From: Stentor coeruleus
Taxonomy: Eukaryota > Ciliophora > Heterotrichea > Heterotrichida > Stentoridae
Direction of reading: 5' to 3'
Assembly: GCA_001970955.1 (NCBI GenBank)
Contig: MPUH01000435.1
Coordinates: forward strand, 1-54,546
DNA length: 54,546 nucleotides
In this document: in pieces, positions 40,114-49,216 of the stretch
Numbering within the stretch: position 1 is the first letter of the stretch
Layout: every line of letters begins with the position of its first letter
Notes under the pieces: generated by a model
What the model was told of the DNA's origin: nothing
The model's database searches: none
The model's input: the letters and a program-made list of their open reading frames with translations, nothing else
Translations under genes and position numbers: made by a program

Positions 40114-40301
40114 TTATAGTTTAGAAATTACAAATAAAAATAAAAAATAACTTCTAAAGTAAATACATTCCCTATACCTATATAAAAAATTCATACCATT
40201 AATTATCCTAATCAAAAATCAAACAACTTCACATTTAAACATCCACTTCTAAAATACCACCAAAAAAAGCCTCTAAATTAATAAAAATCTCATAATTATC
40301 A

Positions 40302-41027
40302 TTAAGGGTAGTCATCAAAAACATCTGCACTTTTATTAAACTCCGGCACCCTCAAATTCGCCATTGACTTTGATATTTTATGTGTTTTATTACCAACAAG
40401 GCTAGAAAAGTTCTTACTAATTTCCCCAATCCTAGAATTCTGTTTTTCCAACAACCTAATCAAAGCTGTACTTTCATTAAAAAGCTTTGAATAATCAGAA
40501 TCATTATGTAATAACGGTTCTGATCTTACAATACTATCAGCATATGATTTTTCTATACTTCTCTGAGTATAAAAGTCTTGAGTTTTATAGCTTTTTGACA
40601 TATTCTTTTCATGTCGATAAATATTTTTTTGAGAAGAGTCGTAAGGGTAAATTTTTAAAAGAATATCACAAAGATGAGATGATGCTAATAAAAATTGGTT
40701 TTTTTGTATGAGATTTATTAGGTTTGAAGATGTGAGAAATGAATCGTGGGATATTTTAGAGTATTCGGATGAGGTAAATTTGTGAAAGAGTTGGGAGATT
40801 TTTATACAGACTTCTTCTTTAAGAGTCGATGGGGCTGATGTTGAAAGTTTTGATCTAAGAAGTTTGTTTTCTTCGATTAGGGATTTTTGACGGGATAAGG
40901 ATTCTTTTTGAGATTCTTCTAATGAGAGGATTGTGTCTTTAAGATGGTCTCTTTCTTTTCTTAAAGCTGAAATGCTATACTTAGCCTTTTTTAAATCTTC
41001 CACAATATCTTCAAACTTTAAACTCAT
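40302..41027 (-). CDS. Unrecognised coiled-coil protein, 241 residues
   Basis: N-terminal coiled coil at about 5-65 (DLKKAKYSISALRKERDHLK, then EESQKESLSRQKSLIEENKL). A helical Ser-rich middle is followed by a region rich in Ser, Tyr and Lys with no recognised domain. No membrane segment. The frame is uninterrupted, preceded by a TATATTAG/TATAAT string next to ATG. Possibly a cytoskeletal component (inference). Confidence 0.72.
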   Translation of the reverse strand: MSLKFEDIVEDLKKAKYSISALRKERDHLKDTILSLEESQKESLSRQKSLIEENKLLRSKLSTSAPSTLKEEVCIKISQLFHKFTSSEYSKISHDSFLTSSNLINLIQKNQFLLASSHLCDILLKIYPYDSSQKNIYRHEKNMSKSYKTQDFYTQRSIEKSYADSIVRSEPLLHNDSDYSKLFNESTALIRLLEKQNSRIGEISKNFSSLVGNKTHKISKSMANLRVPEFNKSADVFDDYP

Positions 41028-41251
41028 TATATTCTAATATAACCTAATATAAAAACTACTTTTATTATATATTCCTAATATCAATAAAAATATATAGGAT
41101 TCTATACGTAAATCAAAAATCATATTCACGGTAAAACTACTAAAAACCAATACTAAAATTCATCATAACTTTATCTTATATTCATAACCTACAGCCAAAA
41201 AATCCTCAATATATATTTTTCCCTTTCTTTTATATCCTACCTTAACATAAT

Positions 41252-43576
41252 TTAATTATTAAAAGAACTATTATGTACAAAAAAGTTTGCTAATTTAGCT
41301 TTAATTGCAAGTTGCTGACTGTAAATCTCATTAAGTTCTTTTGTCAATTCCAAAAATCTTTCTGAAGCAATTTCCTCACTTTCCCTTAAATCGCTTAGTA
41401 AATCTCCAATTGAATTTTCTTCTTTATTTTTTTTAATATTTTCATCATCATATTCAGCAAAAGATACCATAGGGCTACAATTGCAAGTGTCAAAATTTTC
41501 AGTCAACCGAAAATTCTTATCCCTTCGAGTTTTTAAATAAGATTTAGCAAAAGTTTTTATTGGTAATGGGACTAATGGTAAAGGGCCTGGTATAAAATTT
41601 GTTGTACTGCTACGTTCAAGTAATTCAGTTAAAGAGTTTTTTGTAATTATATTTTTGTTTAAGTCTTGAGTTTCTCTTATATTTGAGTATTTATCCCAAA
41701 TAGAATCTTTAATTTCACATGGAGGGTCTGAGAATAGTTCAATACCCAGACTGTTTTTAAGAAAATGTTTCCATCCTTGTCGACTTATCATAGGCTTAGA
41801 TTTAGAGTTTTCAATATCTCGGCATGTTTTAGATTTGCTTAACTCCCTAGATGCTAATATTGATTTAATAATTTCACGGCTAGCTTCAGCGATTTTCTGT
41901 TCCCTAAACCTAGCTGTAGCTTTAATTTCGCTAAAGATCTCAGGATAATCTTTTAATATAACAAAAAAATCCCTTTTTGTTATCATCATAAAAGTTGCTT
42001 TTGGGGATACAACTTGCACTGTGCTTTTTCTTGACATATTATTCAGTATTTCTAATTCACCAAAATATGAACCTTGCATATAATTCTTAAATACCATCCC
42101 TCTTTCTGATTTCATAATAACCCTACCTTTACATATATAATAAACCTCTTCAGCATAATCCCCAAAATAATATATACACTCCCCTGCTTCAAGTTCCATA
42201 TTTTTCATTTTAGCAACAAATCTATCAATAAACCTCTCATCCTTATCTTGAAAAAACAATATTTTCCCCACAATTTTCTTATGCATATGTATATGTACAT
42301 CTTTTTTCAATGATGTTGGCAACTCTTTTATCAACGACTCTCTAGAAAAACTACTTATCGTAGGTATAGATGAAGTTTCAATATACCTTTTAATCTTATC
42401 CTTAAGTTGTGGGGGTAATTTCGTAGCTTTAGCGAATTCATTTAATCCAACAAGCATTGATTTTATTCTAGAAAAATCATTATCAAGAGTTTTGACAATA
42501 TTAGACAAATTACCTACAATATATGAATAAAACCCAACTCCAATAATCATTAAAAACAATGCATAAATTCTTTCAAATACAGTTACTGGGACTATATCCC
42601 CAAAACCAATAGTTACTATTGTTTGCATAACAAAATATATAGACATTAAATACAAATCACTATCATTCATAGTTACTACATTGTATCTCATAAGCCAAGT
42701 TTCACTATTTGTATCATCAATTCTAGCAATAAAATACCAAATACATCCATTAACATGGATGACAAGAAGGACAGTCATAAAAAATTTTATCATTCTTAAA
42801 ATCCCTTCAGTCATTTTGAGCAACTCAAGAAGTTTGTTGAAAAAATCAATCGACCTAAGGATTCTCATGAATTTCAGGAGTTTAAGAAAGCGAAAAATTC
42901 TATACAATCGAGGAATACGTGCAATTCTTATAAGTTTGTTATAATCAGTACCACTAGAAACAAGTAGTTGTACAGGGATACAAGCGGTAAGGTCGATAAA
43001 AAACCAATGTTTTATATAATAAAAAGCTATATCCTTACGTTTACATACAAGTTTCATCTCTTCATTGTGGTAGCTTGAGTTAAAAGTTACGATAATGTCG
43101 CAAAAAAACAAACCGTCGATTATGTTTTCTAATATAAACCAACTCATTATTGTTTCTTCTATAAAACATAATCTGTATGGAACTACAGATGCTGTGTAAA
43201 TTAAAAGAAGGAGGATAATAAAAGACCAGGCTTTTATAAATTTTGACTCTGGGTGGAATATGTATCGGTCTAATTCAAAATTTGTGAGAATTTCTTCAGA
43301 TTCCCTACGTGCAAAACTTGTTTCTAAATGGTTTTGAGAAAGACCATAAAGTTGGATATCTTTCCAGATTTTTATTAAACGGGATAAAGTTCTAATGAGG
43401 ATTCGAGTTCTTTTCCAAAGATAGGCGATTCGTTGTTTTGTTGGGTGGTTTGAAGGTCTTAACACGGAAAAAACTAGTCGGTCAGGGTCAAGGAAGGATC
43501 CATCTTCATCATCTTCGCTCATGTCTCGAACACTTTGTGGACTTCTTGCTTTTATGGTTTTTTCGATTGTTAGCAT
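41252..43576 (-). CDS. Cyclic-nucleotide-binding voltage-gated K+ channel (CNG/HCN/KCNH type)
   Basis: 774-residue six-helix channel. S1 is near 115-135 (WSFIILLLLIYTASVV); S4 carries repeated Arg (RIARIPRLYRIFRFLKLL, about 215-235); S5 is VLLVIHVNGCIWYFIARI. The pore helix and filter TIVTIGFGD lie near 314-323, a K+-selective GFGD type as in plant and KCNH channels, and S6 is VGFYSYIVGNLSNIV. A C-linker and a cyclic-nucleotide-binding fold follow, with GSYFGELEILNN and the phosphate-binding-like RKSTVQV near 500-515 (the usual Arg is present in context SRKST). The C-terminal 200 residues are disordered and Ser-rich. Plasma-membrane or ciliary excitability is the likely role. Confidence 0.93.
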   Translation of the reverse strand: MLTIEKTIKARSPQSVRDMSEDDEDGSFLDPDRLVFSVLRPSNHPTKQRIAYLWKRTRILIRTLSRLIKIWKDIQLYGLSQNHLETSFARRESEEILTNFELDRYIFHPESKFIKAWSFIILLLLIYTASVVPYRLCFIEETIMSWFILENIIDGLFFCDIIVTFNSSYHNEEMKLVCKRKDIAFYYIKHWFFIDLTACIPVQLLVSSGTDYNKLIRIARIPRLYRIFRFLKLLKFMRILRSIDFFNKLLELLKMTEGILRMIKFFMTVLLVIHVNGCIWYFIARIDDTNSETWLMRYNVVTMNDSDLYLMSIYFVMQTIVTIGFGDIVPVTVFERIYALFLMIIGVGFYSYIVGNLSNIVKTLDNDFSRIKSMLVGLNEFAKATKLPPQLKDKIKRYIETSSIPTISSFSRESLIKELPTSLKKDVHIHMHKKIVGKILFFQDKDERFIDRFVAKMKNMELEAGECIYYFGDYAEEVYYICKGRVIMKSERGMVFKNYMQGSYFGELEILNNMSRKSTVQVVSPKATFMMITKRDFFVILKDYPEIFSEIKATARFREQKIAEASREIIKSILASRELSKSKTCRDIENSKSKPMISRQGWKHFLKNSLGIELFSDPPCEIKDSIWDKYSNIRETQDLNKNIITKNSLTELLERSSTTNFIPGPLPLVPLPIKTFAKSYLKTRRDKNFRLTENFDTCNCSPMVSFAEYDDENIKKNKEENSIGDLLSDLRESEEIASERFLELTKELNEIYSQQLAIKAKLANFFVHNSSFNN

Positions 43577-43799
43577 ATAATTATAAGAATTTTTTTATAT
43601 TTTTGTATGTAGTTATAATTTGAGATACTTAGGAGTTTTGTGTGGGAAGAATAAAAGAGAGGTTTTTTGAAGGGGGAATAATGGAGATAAGATTATTTGA
43701 GGATATATATTTTGCCTTTTTTTTTGGAAGGAAATTTTATTTTAAATGCTCCTTGGGTTTTTAAAAAAATTGTATGCTATTGTTGTTATTATGATAGAA

Positions 43800-43948
43800 A
43801 ATATAAAAATCTGTGTGAAATTAAAGAGAGATGAGGAAGTATTAGATCTTTTGTCTTTATGACTCTACTTTCANAATATAAAAATCTGTGTGAAATTAAA
43901 GAGAGATGAGGAAGTATTAGATCTTTTGTCTTTATGACTCTACTTTCA
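43800..43948. repeat. 74-bp duplication around N 43874 (assembly artefact)
   Basis: 43800-43873 and 43875-43948 are identical. It is immediately followed by another N-flanked duplication, so three contig ends meet here. Confidence 0.9.
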
Positions 43949-44258
43949 AAGTTTTTGATTATAGAAATTGACCTTGAAGCTTGTGATTTTAGATTTAATA
44001 TGATGAATTCACTTGTGCAAGTAGATAATATTGTCTCTAGTATAAATCAAGAGCTTTTTATCATTTTTATGCATTATATAATATGATTAGTTTAGAAGAG
44101 AGNAAAGTTTTTGATTATAGAAATTGACCTTGAAGCTTGTGATTTTAGATTTAATATGATGAATTCAATTGTGCAAGTAGATAATATTGTCTCTAGTATA
44201 AATCAAGACCTTTTTATCATTTTTATGCATTATATAATATGATTAGTTTAGAAGAGAG
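43948..44258. repeat. 155-bp duplication around N 44103 (assembly artefact)
   Basis: 43948-44102 and 44104-44258 match except for two substitutions (C/A and G/C). The mismatches suggest allelic or copy variants of one locus, not a true repeat. Confidence 0.9.
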
Positions 44259-45488
44259 TTTTTTAGCTTGAGTTTTGGGATTTGATATAAGGGAAAAAAG
44301 CATTGAAAAGTTTGAAGTGGTGGATTGTGAGACTTTTTTATTTGAAATGATTGTAATATGTTATGAGATTATTGATTTTAAAAGTAATTTAGGGTTTTTG
44401 ATGAAGGATTTTTGTATATGAAAGTGTAGGAAATGATTGGGTTGCATATAAGATTTTGGTTTAAGAAATTGTGTGAGGCTTTAGATATATTTTAAGGATT
44501 TAATATCAAAGTTTAGGAGGTTTATAAATAATTAGAAAATTTAAAGGAAATTTTAGTTGAGGCTGAAAATGATAGAAAATAAGATGTGTAAAGAAATTGA
44601 AGGAAAAATATTATGATATTAGAAAATAAACTAGAAAAAAATTTAAAGCAGGTAAAGATAATGACATGTAAAAATGACTTATAATATAAAAAGATTTTAA
44701 AAATCAGCAAGAATTAAATCTTCGCAAGTTTGGAATAAAAAATATTTAACCAATTTAGAATAGACTTTCAAAATACTTAATATGACAAATGCAAAGTTTA
44801 TTATTAAATCCCTGATTATTTTTACTAGTCTTTATAATATAGTTTATATAATAACACATATAATAAATTATATTAAGCGTAGTTTGAAACTAAAATCATT
44901 ATAAAATTTAATATCAAAATCGCTCAATCTTATTAACTTATTCTTTATATAAAGAATCTCAGTATTTTTTTAAAACTCCCATTGATATTTTTCTATCATG
45001 TTTTACTAAAGTACTTAAATCCTTTGTATATTAATAAAGATAAAAAATATTTAATTAGTAACTTTGATGATACAATAATGAAATTTTTAATGATTTAAAT
45101 TGATAATACTTATGAAAATTATAGTAAATACACAATACTATATTTTTTTAAATAGTTCTTCTTGCAAATGTATTTTATTCATAATAATAAACGTTGTAAT
45201 TTTAATGATGATAACTAAAAGTCATGAAGTGATAATATATATAAAAGAAATCTATTTAATTAGTCTAACAAAAATTTTTGTTTGGATATTTTTCCCACAA
45301 ATAACAACATTTATAAGAACACAAAATTTAAAACCCTTATCATAAAATTGAAATACATTCAAAAGAAAACTCACATATAAAATCTAATTATTTTCAAACT
45401 TTATATAGACATCCAATATCTTCTCCAAATTCCTCATAAAAATATATATTTAAACTATATTACTTATATAAAATCATCATCATCAATA

Positions 45489-46892
45489 TTAATTTATTGA
45501 AAATACATTTGCAAGATCAGCCTTAACTTTTTTCTTAGGTATTGTTTTTTTTACACTTTTGACTGTAGCTTTTTTAGTCACAATTTTTCGTGTTTTTATT
45601 TCAGGTAGTGACGATGTACTTCTTCTTCTCGATAGTATTCTTTTAGTTTCAATCAAAGGACTACGATCAGCATTTGATTTAGGTGTAAAATCTATATTTG
45701 ATGATTCATTTCTTCTTCTTGATAATATTATTTTTGTATCTATCAAAGGACTATGTTCAACATTAGATCTAGATATAAAATCGGCAAGTGACATTTCGAT
45801 TCTTCTTCGTGATGATATTCTTTTTGAATCTATTAAAACACTTTGATCAGTATTTGATTTAGGTGTTGAATCTACATGTAATAATTCATTTCTTCTAAAA
45901 TCTTTACTTTTTGATTCCCTTAGTGAATAATTATCATTATTTGATTGAGGTGTCAAATCAGCAAACGAAGATTCAACTTTTCTTTTAAAATCTCTACGTT
46001 TTATTTCTAATGCTAAAGTTGTTTCAGCAGTTGTTTGTGGGGTTGATTCTGAGATTGAAATCCCAGCATTGCCTTCGCTTTTTAATTTACTGGTTTCTTT
46101 TGTGACAAATGATATTTCAGCTCTTGGGGCAACTTGGTATTGAGGCAAAATACGCTTTTTATATGAAATTTTTACAATTGTGATATACCCTATGACTAAT
46201 NTTAATTTACTGGTTTCTTTTGTGACAAATGATATTTCAGCTCTTGGGGCAACTTGGTATTGAGGTAAAATACGCTTTTTATATGAAATTTTTACAATTG
46301 TGATATACCCTATGACTAACAATGTAAATAATCCTGCATTGGACAAGGCAATTAATGGTCCAATATCTGTGCATAAACGGGGCATATTTCCTTCTAAAGA
46401 ATCATTTTCGCACTTGTTTATAAAACCGGCTTGTGCTTGACCATACCAAAGAACACATGCTAAGATATGACTTCCATAAGAGATACCGCAAAATACATAT
46501 CCTACCTTAAAAGAATTTCCTTTTGCTAAGATTCTAATCATTGCGCAGTACCAAATAAAAATCGAAAGTAAGGATACTGCTTCAAACATTACAAAGCACC
46601 AGAAGCCTTTGAAAAGGTTTGAAAATAATAAACAGAGCGATTTATCAGAATCATTATGCTCTTGATTACTTAACTCACAGTAACTCAAAGATAATGAATA
46701 ATATGACATACCACTATACGATTCACTTTTACTTATTGAACCTTTGAAATTTTTTCCTTGAATCGATGCATAAACCCAGCTTCCTATAGCAATTGATGCT
46801 ATTATAAGGGAAAATAAACTCCATTGAGTTATATAAAAGAGCTTCCACCAAATTCTTACCTTTAGCTTTCCAACGATTAGATCACCATACAT
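45489..46892 (-). CDS. Four-helix membrane protein with basic tail repeats
   Basis: 467 codons as written, but 40 of them are a false duplicate around N 46201, so about 427 real residues. Four hydrophobic segments at about 18-43, 95-121, 130-150 and 180-205, with a larger loop after the first (a four-pass, claudin-like layout, only by shape). The C-terminal half is a repeat of about 28-31 residues, five imperfect units, each with a TPKSN-type motif, a PLIDTK-type motif and an RRR or KRR cluster. The tail is strongly basic (KKATVKSVKKTIPKKKVKAD) and may bind acidic lipids or nucleic acid (inference). No family recognised. Confidence 0.8.
   Translation of the reverse strand: MYGDLIVGKLKVRIWWKLFYITQWSLFSLIIASIAIGSWVYASIQGKNFKGSISKSESYSGMSYYSLSLSYCELSNQEHNDSDKSLCLLFSNLFKGFWCFVMFEAVSLLSIFIWYCAMIRILAKGNSFKVGYVFCGISYGSHILACVLWYGQAQAGFINKCENDSLEGNMPRLCTDIGPLIALSNAGLFTLLVIGYITIVKISYKKRILPQYQVAPRAEISFVTKETSKLXLVIGYITIVKISYKKRILPQYQVAPRAEISFVTKETSKLKSEGNAGISISESTPQTTAETTLALEIKRRDFKRKVESSFADLTPQSNNDNYSLRESKSKDFRRNELLHVDSTPKSNTDQSVLIDSKRISSRRRIEMSLADFISRSNVEHSPLIDTKIILSRRRNESSNIDFTPKSNADRSPLIETKRILSRRRSTSSLPEIKTRKIVTKKATVKSVKKTIPKKKVKADLANVFSIN
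46082..46319 (-). repeat. 118-bp duplication around N 46201 (assembly artefact)
   Basis: 46082-46199 and 46202-46319 differ at one base (C/T at the GAGGC/GAGGT site). The step is 120 bp, so the false copy stays in frame and adds 40 residues to the protein, duplicating half of the fourth membrane helix. Confidence 0.92.
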
Positions 46893-47881
46893 TTTTATTC
46901 GAATAAAATTTCTGCTCGAGGCTTATAAGGATTTTCTTATTTAAATTCAATCATAGATACAAATATGGATATATTATGAATTTGATTATATAAAGTTTAT
47001 ATAAGGTTTTTGTGGGTAAATCTTTATAGATAAAGGGATGATAAGGGAATTTATTAAAATTATTAAATATTTATAGCAAAATAAAGCTTTAGAAGTAGCT
47101 TGGTAAGGAATTTGGAAGGTTTTTATGATTTATTTTGATGATTTTGGTATTTGTTGTATAGTTTGGGTTGGATTTAGAGAATTTTGAGTTAGTTTTATAA
47201 TTTTATAGCCTTTTTGAAGAGATTCTTTAGATTTATAAGGTTTTTTGAAGAAGATTTAGAGATTTTGTGTGTTGAAATATTGCTAGATGGTGAGAGAGAG
47301 GATTTTAGAGGCATATAATTATTACTAATTTGTGGCCAAAGAATTGATTTGTGTATATATGTAATTATAGGTATCATAAAGTATTATAAAGACTTGTAAT
47401 GTTTATAAACTGAAGATAGTAGGCAAATCTACCATCGCTTTTAAAGTTTTCAATACAACACCTTTATTCTTTCTTTCATGCGAGTTCCAAATAAATCAAA
47501 TATTTTACATATTCTTACATTCTCATTTCACAAAGAACACCCTAATTGTTACTCCAAGCCCTAAAACTACACCAAAACCCCAATCCTAATCCTCTTTTCC
47601 ACACAAGCTCCTAATCCATATCAAAGCATTAAAATAAATCACTATTTATTTCTAATCCTCAGCCAAAAACCTCAACAAAAATCCTTATCCTAAAAACTCC
47701 ACCAGCCTTCAATCAAAACCTTATCCACAAAATCCTCTCTTAAAATTTTCAAAAAAATCTAAACCACTATAAAAACTCCACACAACACTTTTAACACCCT
47801 AACACCCTAAACACCCTCAAGCCTCATCATCAAAATCCACTTTTCCTAATCCTCAAACCCTCCTGATTACTTTTCTAATAA
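46893..47881. other. Divergent intergenic region
   Basis: Plus strand is G-rich to about 47330 and strongly C-rich and G-poor from 47490 to 47881, so two upstream regions meet near 47400. A telomere-like string (CCCTAACACCCTAAACACCC) occurs at 47797-47816. A 60-codon minus-strand frame at 47195-47377 is low-complexity and not called. Confidence 0.55.
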
Positions 47882-48829
47882 ATGGCTCTTTTGTCTAAAA
47901 TTTTCAGGATCTGTCCTGCAATAATGACCCGTGTACGTCCTATCAAAACATATTGGGGCCATAGAGACTTTGATTTCAGTGACGATAGTGATGATGGAAT
48001 TAGTACATATGGAGATAAACCTGATCCTCAAGCTCCTCTACCTCCAGGTATGAAAATGAATTATGAACCAATCCCAACCGAATATTTCTATAACTTAGCC
48101 GGAGTGCAAAAACCTAGAGCACCACAACCATCATATATGGCAATAGTAAAAGATCAACAAGTATGGCATATATTTAATGCTAGTACTATAACTTTAGGTA
48201 GAATGGCTTCTAAAATTGCTCAATTAGTTCAAGCTAAACATAGACCTAATTATACTCATGATCATTTATTATCTGATGAACAAGCTGATTTTATTGTAGT
48301 CGTCAATGGTAAATATCCTTTATTATTAGGGACAAAAGGGAAAATGAAAATATATAGACATCATACAACTTATCCTGGACATTTACATGAATTGAATATA
48401 AGGCAAGTACTTTCTAAAGCTTGTTGGAAAAGAGTTGTTGAACAAGCTGTTGGAGGAATGCTTCCGAAAAATAAACTTAGGGAAAAGTATATGAAAAGAT
48501 TACATGTTTATCCTGAAATATATCATGATTTTGATTTTTTACCTCAGTTTGTTCAAAGATCTGCCCCGGATCCTAATAAGATTTTAGCAGTTGAAGATTT
48601 TAAGGACCCGAAGTTGAAGATTGTATGGGCACAAGATCCGGAAAATATACCTGAAGAATTAAAACATTTGAAATATGAACCAGAAGATCTTGAGACACCA
48701 TTTCATAAGAGAAACCCTAGACCTGTGCCGTATAATAATAGGGAAAAGAAAATTAGTGCTAAGTATTTTAGGACACTTAGAAGATTTAAAGTCTTTGAGC
48801 ATAGAACTCAGAAATTTGAGATTAAGTAG
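47882..48829 (+). CDS. MRPL13: Mitochondrial ribosomal protein uL13m
   Basis: Large-subunit ribosomal protein of the L13 family, 315 residues. The uL13 core runs from about residue 97 to 230: WHIFNASTITLGRMASKIA, ADFIVVVNGKYPLLLGTKGK, YRHHTTYPGHLHELNIRQVL and AVGGMLPKNKLREKYMKRLHVY, all family hallmarks. An N-terminal extension of about 95 residues (MALLSKIFRICPAIMTRV is basic and could be a mitochondrial presequence) and a charged C-terminal extension of about 85 residues point to the mitochondrial, not cytosolic, version. The start is the first ATG after a C-rich upstream region. Confidence 0.94.
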   Translation: MALLSKIFRICPAIMTRVRPIKTYWGHRDFDFSDDSDDGISTYGDKPDPQAPLPPGMKMNYEPIPTEYFYNLAGVQKPRAPQPSYMAIVKDQQVWHIFNASTITLGRMASKIAQLVQAKHRPNYTHDHLLSDEQADFIVVVNGKYPLLLGTKGKMKIYRHHTTYPGHLHELNIRQVLSKACWKRVVEQAVGGMLPKNKLREKYMKRLHVYPEIYHDFDFLPQFVQRSAPDPNKILAVEDFKDPKLKIVWAQDPENIPEELKHLKYEPEDLETPFHKRNPRPVPYNNREKKISAKYFRTLRRFKVFEHRTQKFEIK

Positions 48830-49216
48830 AGTAAGTAAAAATACACGAAAGTTTTTATTGAGAAACTATTAAGGGAGATTCGGGATAGTAGGTATTGAGT
48901 TAATATGTAATTTTAAAATCTCTTGGTTGTGGTATGGATAATTTTTAGTTTGATGAATTTTATTTCTGGTGTTTAAGATAAAAATTTGAGGGATAGGAAA
49001 TTTATATGTAAGAAACTTTAATGTGGAACATTTTTTACTGGAAAAGTTTTTGTAGTATTACTAGATTATATCTTTAAAAAATTTTTTTATCAGATTAAAT
49101 TTAGGTAAACGCTTGCTGTTAGGTCACATTTTGGAAGTAGATATTTTTTAGTTTTTTAGAGAATTTGTGATTGATGTGAATAAAAAGAAATTATTATCTT
49201 TGAGAACTAATATAAT
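48830..49216. other. Intergenic region
   Basis: Between two plus-strand genes; G/T-rich in the first half as in other 3' flanks. No gene seen. Confidence 0.6.

Larger units (their letters stand above)
43577..45488. other. Intergenic region with two assembly duplications
   Basis: 1.9 kb between two minus-strand genes. Contains N-flanked duplications at 43800-43948 and 43948-44258. A plus-strand open stretch of about 60 codons near 43910-44090 (IIEIDLEACDFRFNMMNSLV) has no start in frame with it and is probably chance. Plus strand is G-rich to about 44500 and AT-rich with more C after 45300. No gene called. Confidence 0.5.

Noticed and set aside
43900..44090. About 60-codon open stretch on the plus strand
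   Set aside because: No start in frame, covers an assembly duplication, and such lengths occur by chance in 54 kb.
45100..45345. 81-codon plus-strand hydrophobic frame
   Set aside because: Ile/Lys-rich AT-driven composition, no homologue and no skew support.
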